64,000 nucleotides of DNA from assembly GCF_000400715.1 (NCBI RefSeq), contig NZ_KE007347.1:1409382-1473381 (forward strand), read 5' to 3'. Both the position numbers and the translations under genes were made by a program. Positions 20,875 to 28,753 of the stretch are shown here, one piece after another. Below the pieces are notes generated by a model. The model saw only the letters and a list, made by a program, of their open reading frames with translations. It did not search any database and was not told where the DNA came from. The stretch is from Acinetobacter genomosp. 15BJ. GTDB lineage: Bacteria > Pseudomonadota > Gammaproteobacteria > Pseudomonadales > Moraxellaceae. How positions within the stretch are numbered: position 1 is the first letter of the stretch; each line of letters opens with the position of its first letter.

Positions 20875-21297
20875 CTAAACCTTCTCAAATAAACTAAAGA
20901 AAGTTCCAAAAATCAAAAAAAGTAAAGAAAATAAAAAAATAAAATATTGAATAAAGAAAAACAATGGATATTTTTTCAAAAGTAGGAATAGTTGATTTTT
21001 ATTTAATGGATAATAAAAATTCTTATCATATAATTTTTTAAAAATGACTCCTCTTTTTATATTTAAAATTTCACGCCAAAAAACTAAAGGCAAAATACTT
21101 ATAAAAAAATAATTAAATGGTTCTAGTGGAAGCTTAAAGTATGCTTCATCTTTAAATATTATTCTTAGAATCCCTCTTAAATTCATTGAAATATAAATAT
21201 ACAAAGAGATTGAAAGAATAAAAAAAAGAATTAAAGAAAAACCTCCTAGCATAGCAAAAGGAATTGTTTTAAATAAATAAATAATTGTCTCAGTCAT
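20875..21297 (-). CDS. Probable immunity protein for the glycine-zipper effector (copy B)
   Basis: 140 residues, strongly hydrophobic, with membrane segments near 10-35, 58-75 and 108-135. It begins 6 bp after the stop of effector B on the same strand, the normal place for a T6SS immunity gene. An inner-membrane immunity protein fits a toxin expected to act on membranes. No enzyme motif is seen. Very AT-rich. Confidence 0.65.
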   Translation of the reverse strand: MTETIIYLFKTIPFAMLGGFSLILFFILSISLYIYISMNLRGILRIIFKDEAYFKLPLEPFNYFFISILPLVFWREILNIKRGVIFKKLYDKNFYYPLNKNQLFLLLKKYPLFFFIQYFIFLFSLLFLIFGTFFSLFEKV

Positions 21298-21303
21298 ATT
21301 AAA

Positions 21304-22716
21304 CTACTTTTTTATATTTTCCAGTTGGTTATAAATAGCCTCACCAATTTCACCTCCTTTTTCACCGCCATACCACCCTAGTCCAGCAGAAAGTGTTGCT
21401 GCTAACCCTAGTACTACCAATGAAGTCCCTCCTGTAGCAACAGTTAATACAATAAAGGTTCCTGCAGCTCCTCCAGCAATTCCTCCAGCAATTTTAGATA
21501 CTTCCACTACAGTGGTTTTAGTTTTTTCCTCAGGTTTCGCATTGGCAATTGCATCACCTGCATTATAAACATCAATTGCTAAAAATAAGTATCCCCCACC
21601 TTTAATGACTTTACTCATTCTCCCTAACTCAGCCATTTTTTCTACATACTCTTTCATACCACCTTTATAAGTTGTTCCTCTAGCCAAGGAGGATTGACTA
21701 ATCATACGTCGCATATTATTAGTTTTGATAGACTGATCCCACTTAAAAATTCCTTTTGAATATTCATGATCTAATTGCTTATATAAATCACTATATTTAT
21801 GCCTAAAAGCCTTAAAGTTTTTAGGATTTGCTAGTCCTGATCCTTTTGCTCTTTCTTCAGCCATTTTTAATGCTAATTGACCATGAATTTTATTCATTCG
21901 TGTGGCTGTACCTTCATGAAATGCTAAAGTTGCATCAATTCCACCTTTAGCAATTGCTCCCCATGCTATTCCGCTATCATTTGAAGGCTTTTCAAATTTT
22001 TGGACTAAAGGATGGTCGTTATTTTCAAAGATATTTTTATATGTAATCTCCGTTCTAGTATCAATCAAGGCGTCATAAAAAAATTCATAGTTCTGGGCGA
22101 AGAATTCTGCATCAAAATTTTTATCTTTTTTCATAAGCTCAATATTGGTATGAGCTTTTTGTGCATCATTTTTATATTTTTGCAATTCTTTTGCTGATGT
22201 TGAATTTGAAAGAATCACTACCATCCCTGGGGTCAGAAGTCGAATAGGTGCTATATTTGAAATATGCGGATTATTGGCCTTTAGCGTATCCCAATCTGAT
22301 GCAATCAATGGTTTTTTAAAAACTCTTTTCGACCAATCTAACATTGTTTCAGTTTTTTTAATTAAATACCAAGCCACCTCTCCATCATTAAGATAAATTT
22401 CCTTAATATTTTCTTTTAGATTTTTAGTTATTTCCGTTGTGGTCTTAATTGTAAACGTACTATGTGTCTTTTTATCAGAATAAGCCTTAACTGCAATTTT
22501 TTGAAGAACTTCTCCACGGAAATAAACAGAATAAATCAAGGAGGTATTTAAATTATATATTTCAGTCCAACCTGTTAAACCTTGCTCATCAAAATTACCT
22601 TCAAATGTTGTTGTTTTCTTAGTCGTATTATTAATCACAAAGAATTTATAAGTTAAATCTTTCAATTTGAGAGGGTCTTGAACACTAAGCTTTAGACGAC
22701 TGAAATAGGTACTCAT
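21304..22716 (-). CDS. T6SS effector with LysM-like domain and glycine-zipper C-terminus
   Basis: 470 residues. The N-terminal region (1-105) looks beta-rich and probably docks on the VgrG tail. Residues about 116-170 (WYLIKKTETMLDWSKR ... LLTPGMVVIL) resemble a LysM fold that binds peptidoglycan. The middle is helical. The last 95 residues carry a glycine-zipper hydrophobic hairpin (GGIAGGAAGTF ... GGEKGGEIGEAI), as in membrane-permeabilising toxins. The start overlaps the stop of the truncated vgrG by 4 bp, so the two are translationally coupled. No nuclease, lipase or hydrolase motif was seen. A pore-forming or depolarising role is inference. Confidence 0.7.
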   Translation of the reverse strand: MSTYFSRLKLSVQDPLKLKDLTYKFFVINNTTKKTTTFEGNFDEQGLTGWTEIYNLNTSLIYSVYFRGEVLQKIAVKAYSDKKTHSTFTIKTTTEITKNLKENIKEIYLNDGEVAWYLIKKTETMLDWSKRVFKKPLIASDWDTLKANNPHISNIAPIRLLTPGMVVILSNSTSAKELQKYKNDAQKAHTNIELMKKDKNFDAEFFAQNYEFFYDALIDTRTEITYKNIFENNDHPLVQKFEKPSNDSGIAWGAIAKGGIDATLAFHEGTATRMNKIHGQLALKMAEERAKGSGLANPKNFKAFRHKYSDLYKQLDHEYSKGIFKWDQSIKTNNMRRMISQSSLARGTTYKGGMKEYVEKMAELGRMSKVIKGGGYLFLAIDVYNAGDAIANAKPEEKTKTTVVEVSKIAGGIAGGAAGTFIVLTVATGGTSLVVLGLAATLSAGLGWYGGEKGGEIGEAIYNQLENIKK

Positions 22717-23909
22717 AGTTGATCTCCCGAGTCTTCTTCTCCAGCTTGCTCAATTTCACTCATCATTACTAAAGTCGTAATTTGTTGAGCAGATGGTGAT
22801 GTTTTTAGCTTCATAAATCCTTTTTGGTCAGTTTTGCCCTTTTGAACATTTCCCTCTTCATCAAATAATATGTAAGGTTTATCAGCCATGACCTGACTTT
22901 CTTTATTCTTTACCAAGTATTGTAAAACATAAGGATTTTCTACATCGGGTAATGCTGAAATAACTGTATTTACTTTCGCCCCACCCATAAACAGATGCTG
23001 CCCAGCTTTCACCTCAAACTTGCCACTGGTCACAGGGAAAATACCTGAACCATTCAGCTTGATCTGAGAGCCTCCCGCAGTAATCACAATCTCTTTCGGA
23101 CTGGTGATTTCAATACGATCTTCGGTCGAAATAATCTGGATGCCTTGCTTGGCCAGCAAATCCATGCCATCCGATTGAGCCTGAACTTCAAACTTACCTT
23201 TGGCAGCAACCTGCTTAATCCCATTCTGTGCGGCAAACACGCTGATTCTATTTTGCGCATGCGTAATCAAATTGTTTTGTGTACTCAGATTGATACTGGC
23301 ACCGGCAAACTGATTGATCTGCCCATCCGCAGATAAATGAATATCTTCATTGCTACTTAAACCAATACCTGCTGGCGAGTTCAGCAATAACAGTGATTTT
23401 TTAAACTGGGCGATCTTCTCTTGAATCTGCTCCGCAAATTCTTTCAGTTGATCAAGCGATTCTATTTCATCAATCTGCTGATTCTTGGCAACTTCACTTA
23501 AGGCTTTGGCATTGTTTTGATTGCCTTCGAGCTGCTGTTTAGCAGGTTGTGCATCAAGGTGTTCACCTTGGGCCTGATCCTGTTTATGTGTGGAAAGTAA
23601 TAAACCTTCGCCTGCACGTACCGCACCCCATTGATCGGTACGTAGTTCAAAACCTTCACCTCGATCTTCACTTTCTGCCTTATCTTTCGGATGACTCAGC
23701 TTTCCAAGATTGAGTTGGCTAGCGGCATGGCTACTTTGCAACTGGACGCTGATCTGACCTGTGGTATCATCAAAGCGCAGTTGGTTATAGCCTTCACCTT
23801 GGTACTCTTTAGATTTGATCCCTACCAGTTTCTTGGTGTCTGGCAGCTTGCCTACACTGTCGAATTTGGTTGGACTACGATGTGCTTCGTGAATCCGACC
23901 AACTACAAA
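22713..23909 (-). pseudogene. Truncated duplicate of VgrG (C-terminal body with a different tail)
   Basis: Carries the part of VgrG from VVGRIHE onward: the end of the gp5-like domain, the DUF2345-type beta-helix, and then an unrelated C-terminal tail of about 90 residues (from GGAKVNTVISALPDVENPY). Over about 250 residues of the body only eight differ from the full VgrG at 25368-28139. The frame is open upstream to 23948 but has no ATG; the first usual start would be a TTG at 23741. The gp27-like base and most of the OB fold are missing, so it cannot form a spike alone. The tail may still act as an adaptor for the coupled effector. Confidence 0.8.
22989..23909. repeat. Direct repeat, vgrG body, copy 2
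   Basis: About 920 bp nearly identical to 25644-26564 in the same orientation at a constant offset of 2,655 bp. Outside these limits the two loci differ completely. Confidence 0.85.
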
Positions 23910-23944
23910 GGGAGGATCATTTTCAAAATAACTACTATTAAAAA

Positions 23945-24376
23945 TCAGTCATTTCTCATATTTAATATTGTAAAAACTACAGTATAAAGAGCTAAAAAAA
24001 TACACCATAAAATTAAGTAGATATTATGATCAAACTTAACTGTATTGATAATGAGTTGGTTTAAAGGATCACTATCGGTCATGAGTGCACATAAGAACAG
24101 GAATACATAAGCAAAAAAGCCAATTCTCAGAACATATGTAATATTCTTCACAAAGAACATTATAGTACCAAGAATAACGCTTACGATACCGAAGAACCAA
24201 AGGAGTACGCTTTCGTCTTCGTTTGAGCCTTCCATTTCCCTCAAATAGACAAATTCCCCCCCGCCATAAGGCACGTAAGTGACAAAACCTTTTGTAAGAG
24301 ATTCAAAACAAATAGCCAAGATACCTGAAAGAATCAGAATAAGCGCCAAGTAATGTTTTAATGTTAAATTTTTCAT
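23945..24376 (-). CDS. Probable immunity protein for the lysozyme-like effector
   Basis: 143 residues with four predicted membrane helices (about 8-25, 58-77, 83-101 and 117-138). Its ATG overlaps the stop of the effector gene by 4 bp (ATGA), so the two are co-translated. Residues 28-55 form an acidic loop (VYLREMEGSNEDES) likely to face the periplasm, where a cell-wall hydrolase would act. It has no similarity to the other immunity-like genes of the island. Function is inferred from coupling. Confidence 0.65.
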   Translation of the reverse strand: MKNLTLKHYLALILILSGILAICFESLTKGFVTYVPYGGGEFVYLREMEGSNEDESVLLWFFGIVSVILGTIMFFVKNITYVLRIGFFAYVFLFLCALMTDSDPLNQLIINTVKFDHNIYLILWCIFLALYTVVFTILNMRND

Positions 24377-25371
24377 AGTCCTGAGTAGCCCTCACCGGGT
24401 GTCCAATATTTATGTAATGTGCGTGGAGTCGCAGTACAAGCTGGGCAACTGTCTGGCTTAGAGTAAATAACTCCTCGTAAAGCTTGCCTGATTGATTCCT
24501 GCCAATTTCTTGAGCGATTATAGACTTTTTTAGGATTTTCAAAATTTGTCTTATCTTCTGCCGGGTCCAAAAAAGAATCCAGACCACTCTCCCCTGCATT
24601 GTGCAAAATGGTTGCTTCTCTAGGGGTGAGCTGACGCCCTAACTTTAATTGCTTTAATTGGATATTTTTGGCAACCATATCAGTTGCAACTTGAGGATCA
24701 TTTGTTATGAGATCAAATGTTTTTCTGAGTCTGTTTGAATCACTTTCTGGAAAGCCAAGCAGTTTGGCCGCCAAGCCTAGTTGCATTTCACCCAAGCCAT
24801 AACTTCTGTGTGGTTTAACACCGAACTTATCTTTAGCGTAAGCCACATAGTTCTTAGCAATAGCAGCAGAAGAATAAAATTTTTCCTGAAAAACGATTGA
24901 GCCAATCGTCATAGGGTCCACACCGTACTTTGCTGCAGAGGCATTAATAGCTGCATTGTAATAAGCGACTGTGTATAACCCTTCTGGAGGATGTACCGAA
25001 CGATTAACTGCAATTTTATCAATACTGTGATCTTTTTCTTGGCTAGTATGATGAGTAACTAGTTTAACTTCATGTACTGTATGCTTTACGCTACTGCCTG
25101 ACTCTCTCGTGTACGTAATGCCAACAAAGGGCTGAGGCTCTAACAATCTTCCAGTTGGTAGATAAACATTAATTCGAACAGTACAGTTTTTCGGGTTCTC
25201 ATTTTTTTGCAGAGGGAAATTTGCCTCAACAGATATACCTGAAGGGTTGATCTTCAATTTATTGGTTTCAAACTGTCTGCCAGTATCTTGTACGGTAAAT
25301 ATTGCAGAAAATGAAAAGTTAGTATAATTACCTAACCCTCTCAATCTCAATTGTACATAGCATGTGCTCAT
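24373..25371 (-). CDS. T6SS effector with lysozyme/transglycosylase-like domain
   Basis: 332 residues. The N-terminal 100 residues look beta-rich and probably bind the VgrG tail. Residues 140-300 look like a soluble lytic transglycosylase/lysozyme fold: candidate catalytic Glu163 in GSIVFQEKFY and the following motif SYGLGEMQLG at 190-199. It should cut peptidoglycan glycan strands in the periplasm of a target cell. The start overlaps the vgrG stop by 4 bp and the end overlaps its immunity gene by 4 bp, giving a tight vgrG-effector-immunity unit. A cysteine pair lies near the C-terminus (CPAC). Confidence 0.72.
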   Translation of the reverse strand: MSTCYVQLRLRGLGNYTNFSFSAIFTVQDTGRQFETNKLKINPSGISVEANFPLQKNENPKNCTVRINVYLPTGRLLEPQPFVGITYTRESGSSVKHTVHEVKLVTHHTSQEKDHSIDKIAVNRSVHPPEGLYTVAYYNAAINASAAKYGVDPMTIGSIVFQEKFYSSAAIAKNYVAYAKDKFGVKPHRSYGLGEMQLGLAAKLLGFPESDSNRLRKTFDLITNDPQVATDMVAKNIQLKQLKLGRQLTPREATILHNAGESGLDSFLDPAEDKTNFENPKKVYNRSRNWQESIRQALRGVIYSKPDSCPACTATPRTLHKYWTPGEGYSGL

Positions 25372-28139
25372 TCTGTGTCTTCCTCGTCTGGCACAGGATC
25401 TGGATAATCATGATTGTCTAAAAGATGGAAAGATATTTGTTCTTCTTTCTCGGTATATATTCGTTGAGTGTATCCACTTTCATCAGTAACACCTTCAAAT
25501 TGCTTGCCTGATTCTGATATTGCGAAATATGCTTTATTTTTATACGGTGTATTTTGATTATCAATCAATTGAACACTTAGATTAAATAGCCCCTTACTTT
25601 CGGGTAATATTGGAAAGTGGCTAACAACTTGTTCACCAGACTTAAACAAATGCTGCCCTGCCTTCACCTCAAACTTGCCACTGGTCACAGGGAAAATACC
25701 TGAACCATTCAGCTTGATCTGGGAACCACCCGCTGTAATCACAATCTCTTTCGGACTGGTGATTTCAATACGATCTTCAGTCGAAATAATCTGAATACCT
25801 TGCTTGGCAAGTAAATCCATGCCATCCGACTGCGCTTGGACTTCAAACTTACCTTTGGCAGCAACTTGTTTAATTCCATTCTGCGCAGCAAACACACTGA
25901 TTCTGTTTTGCGCATGCGTAACCAGATTTTTCTGTGTACTCAGATTAATACTGTCGCCTGCAAACTGATTGATCTGCCCATCTGCGGATAAATGAATATC
26001 CTCACTGGTACTTAGGCCAATCCCTGCTGGCGAGTTCAGCAATAGCAATGATTTTTTAAACTGAGCGATCTTCTCTTGAATCTGCTCAGCAAATTCTTTG
26101 AGTTGATCCAGCGATTCTATTTCATCAGTCTGCTGATTCTTGGCAACTTCACTTAAGGCTTTGGCATTGTTTTGATTGCCTTCGAGCTGCTGTTTAGCAG
26201 GTTGTGCATCAAGATGCTGGCCTTGGGCTTGATCCTGTTTATACGTGGAAAGCAGTAAACCCTCGCCTGCACGGACTGCACCCCATTGATCAGTGCGCAG
26301 TTCAAAACCTTCGCCGCGATCTTCACTTTCTGCTTTATCTTTGGGATGACTGAGTTTACCCAGATTGAGTTGACTGGCAGCATGACTGCTTTGCAACTGG
26401 GCACTGATCTGCCCTGTGGTGTCATCAAAGCGCAGTTGGTTAAAACCTTCACCTTGATACTCTTTAGACTTAATTCCTGCCAGTTTCTTGGTGTCTGGCA
26501 GCTTACCTACATGATCAAACTTGGTTGGGCTACGATGGCCTTCATGAATTCTTCCCACCACAAATGGACGGTCAATATTGCCATCAAAGAAGTCGATGAC
26601 TACGATTTCATCAATACGGGGCAAGAAGCGTGCGCCATAGCCTTCACCAGCCCAAGGCGTGAGTACATCGACCCAAGCAGAATCGGTGTCGTTGTCATTG
26701 GCACCTGCACCACCATCGTGGCTGTGATCGTCATTGCGAGTAAACAGGAAGCGGACTTTAATTCGTCCCCATTCATCCACATGGATTTCTTCACCGCTTG
26801 GCCCAACCACTTTGGCACGTTGCGGTGATGCAGTTGGACGGTGTTGTAAGGGATTGTATTCGGGTACGGTTTTAATGCTGCGGCGTTGCAATGTCAGTTG
26901 ATTGGCTTGGCGCTCATCACTCTCTTTTATTTGCCAGTTGCTTTGCGCTAATAGCTGATGAATCTGTTGCTGCAAGTCTTTGGGTAAATTATTTTGGTTA
27001 TAAAAGTTTTTGCTTGTGATCAGGAATTCTTTGTCTGCGCCATCGTGTTGATCAATTTCAGGATGTTCAGCCAATTCAAACCAGTAACCCACTTGGGTAT
27101 CGCGGACGGTAGTATGGGCTGTAAATTGTTTGGATTGTAAGTCGTAATATTGACCCAGATTTTGATTCAGCTTTTCAATCTGAGCATTGCCCGATGCGGT
27201 TGCACCATCTTCCCCATTTAAGTCTTGCATCCATGCGGGTGAAAAATGCCATGCCTGTTCTAGTCCAAGACTGGCATTGTCGTATTGAGCACTGTGTTTA
27301 TGTGTGCTTTGTACACTACCTGCACCGTCTTCTTGTTCTAAGGCATCGGCCTGCCAGCGTTGCACATGCACGCTACTCGGCTGTAGAGAACGCTGTCCAA
27401 CCAGACTGGTCATGCTGTCGTATTGTTCTGTAGCACTACTACAGTGATAACGAATCTGTCGACGATCGAGTGCTTGGTATTGGCTATTGTCATCAATCAG
27501 ACGTAGTTTTTGCGGCTGAATCGCGGCACTGCTTTGCGCGACGGTTCTTTCAGCTTCATCAATTAACCAGCTAATCCCTTCGCTACGCATCAAAGATGTT
27601 AAAAAATCTTCATCTGATTGATTATATTGCATAATAAAGGGACGAATGTCGTAATCTTGACTGAGTCCGCTTAAATCAAGCGTTAAGCTGGATGCAAACA
27701 AGGGGCTTTTTTGCTGCCATTCCTTGAAAACGATTTCCACCACATCACGCACACTCTTGTTCATAAATACGCGACTGTTACGGCGTTGTTTCCACAATGC
27801 AGTTGGATCTTCTAAAGTCAGCTTATATACGGTCAAGCTACCGTCTGATTGCCCTTGTAAGGCTTGAGTAATAATCCCTGTGACGCGGGTCAATTGACCT
27901 TGATCTGTCACCGTATCAATTGCCGCTTGGCTGCCAATAAATTGTTTGAGTGGAATGGTCGCATTGGTTGACAGGCAGATCAGTTCTGCCTTAAATCCAT
28001 CATTCAGTTGATGCTGACCATCAATACGTTGTAGGAAGACTTGAGTATTTAAATTTTGATTGGAAAATTGAATATGAATTGCACGTTTTTGTGCAGTAAG
28101 ACCCAAACTATCCAGGGCCTGAAATATATTACTCAACAT
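25368..28139 (-). CDS. vgrG: Type VI secretion tip protein VgrG with C-terminal effector-loading tail
   Basis: 923 residues. A gp27-like base (about 1-400) comes first, then the gp5-like OB fold with the signature GPSGEEIHVDEWGRIKVRF and RPFVVGRIHEG. Next are a helical stretch, a DUF2345-type beta-helix (IQIISTEDRIEITSPKEIVI) and a tail from about residue 830 (SVQLIDNQNTPYKNKAYF), which looks like a transthyretin-type domain that carries cargo. It forms the spike of the T6SS needle. No other structural T6SS gene is in the window, so this is a satellite vgrG locus dependent on a main cluster elsewhere. No clear ribosome-binding site precedes the ATG; the sequence there is an AT palindrome (28141-28152). 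Confidence 0.95.
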   Translation of the reverse strand: MLSNIFQALDSLGLTAQKRAIHIQFSNQNLNTQVFLQRIDGQHQLNDGFKAELICLSTNATIPLKQFIGSQAAIDTVTDQGQLTRVTGIITQALQGQSDGSLTVYKLTLEDPTALWKQRRNSRVFMNKSVRDVVEIVFKEWQQKSPLFASSLTLDLSGLSQDYDIRPFIMQYNQSDEDFLTSLMRSEGISWLIDEAERTVAQSSAAIQPQKLRLIDDNSQYQALDRRQIRYHCSSATEQYDSMTSLVGQRSLQPSSVHVQRWQADALEQEDGAGSVQSTHKHSAQYDNASLGLEQAWHFSPAWMQDLNGEDGATASGNAQIEKLNQNLGQYYDLQSKQFTAHTTVRDTQVGYWFELAEHPEIDQHDGADKEFLITSKNFYNQNNLPKDLQQQIHQLLAQSNWQIKESDERQANQLTLQRRSIKTVPEYNPLQHRPTASPQRAKVVGPSGEEIHVDEWGRIKVRFLFTRNDDHSHDGGAGANDNDTDSAWVDVLTPWAGEGYGARFLPRIDEIVVIDFFDGNIDRPFVVGRIHEGHRSPTKFDHVGKLPDTKKLAGIKSKEYQGEGFNQLRFDDTTGQISAQLQSSHAASQLNLGKLSHPKDKAESEDRGEGFELRTDQWGAVRAGEGLLLSTYKQDQAQGQHLDAQPAKQQLEGNQNNAKALSEVAKNQQTDEIESLDQLKEFAEQIQEKIAQFKKSLLLLNSPAGIGLSTSEDIHLSADGQINQFAGDSINLSTQKNLVTHAQNRISVFAAQNGIKQVAAKGKFEVQAQSDGMDLLAKQGIQIISTEDRIEITSPKEIVITAGGSQIKLNGSGIFPVTSGKFEVKAGQHLFKSGEQVVSHFPILPESKGLFNLSVQLIDNQNTPYKNKAYFAISESGKQFEGVTDESGYTQRIYTEKEEQISFHLLDNHDYPDPVPDEEDTE
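25644..26564. repeat. Direct repeat, vgrG body, copy 1
   Basis: Partner of 22989-23909. The repeat limits fall inside the coding frame, at VVGRIHE upstream and just after GQHLF downstream, which is where the effector-specific tail begins. Confidence 0.85.
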
Positions 28140-28324
28140 TATTTTATAAAATATTAACTAAAATTTAAGCTATTTTATAAACAGCATACAAATCTGTCTA
28201 TATTTTTAATGTTACGTTCTTGCAACAGTGACTGTAATGACCTGCAGATTTTAGTCTAAAGCCTTAGAATGATTATTAATAAGATTTTTTACAGGTTCAA
28301 ATCAAAATACATATAAACCAATAT

Positions 28325-28364
28325 GTTTTATCAAATAAGGCCAATTCTCCCTATTTGATAAAAC
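28325..28364. terminator. Stem-loop, probable terminator of the isomerase gene
   Basis: Perfect 13-bp stem GTTTTATCAAATA / TATTTGATAAAAC with a 14-nt loop, directly after the minus-strand gene ending at 28380. It separates that gene from the vgrG promoter region (28140-28324), which holds no gene. Confidence 0.65.
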
Positions 28365-28379
28365 AGTAATCATTAAACC

Positions 28380-28742
28380 TTAAACTGTAGCCTTAAAATA
28401 ATCCTCTTTCGGCATATCAATCACTTCGACACATAACTGTATCGGATAGCTGACCTTAGACTGGATATAGCTTTTTTGCTCTAATCGCTGCAACAATGCC
28501 GCACCAACAGCTTGTTTTTGAGCCTGCGTCCTGCCACTCAACAAATACAGTTTTAAATGAATATAGGCTTCCTCTGCTTCATTCAAACCAATTAAAAATA
28601 TCTCATCTTTAAATGCACGAGATTTAATATCATTTGCGACGAATAAATCAGTTTCAATTAATGCGATATTCGCATCCTTTAATAATTGATGTGGATCTAA
28701 TTCAGTTAAATTAGCTGAATAGTTTGCAATTAAATGCGGCAT
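28380..28742 (-). CDS. 5-carboxymethyl-2-hydroxymuconate isomerase (CHMI/HpaF) family protein
   Basis: 120 residues, small cytosolic protein of the tautomerase superfamily. After the start methionine the chain begins with proline (PHLIANYSANL), the catalytic base of this group. The length and the ending (YPIQLCVEVIDMPKEDYFKATV) fit the CHMI family. No other homoprotocatechuate gene is nearby, so the substrate is open. It lies 12 bp downstream of the helicase gene with AGGAA before the ATG, so it is likely co-transcribed. Confidence 0.85.
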   Translation of the reverse strand: MPHLIANYSANLTELDPHQLLKDANIALIETDLFVANDIKSRAFKDEIFLIGLNEAEEAYIHLKLYLLSGRTQAQKQAVGAALLQRLEQKSYIQSKVSYPIQLCVEVIDMPKEDYFKATV

Positions 28743-28753
28743 TTTTATGATTC

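Noticed and set aside
26286-26828. 180-codon plus-strand open frame inside vgrG
   Set aside because: Antisense to a strongly conserved VgrG region; no ribosome-binding site and no family match.
19245-28139. Prophage or integrative element
   Set aside because: No integrase, attachment repeats, tRNA target or transposase was seen; VgrG and effectors explain the region.
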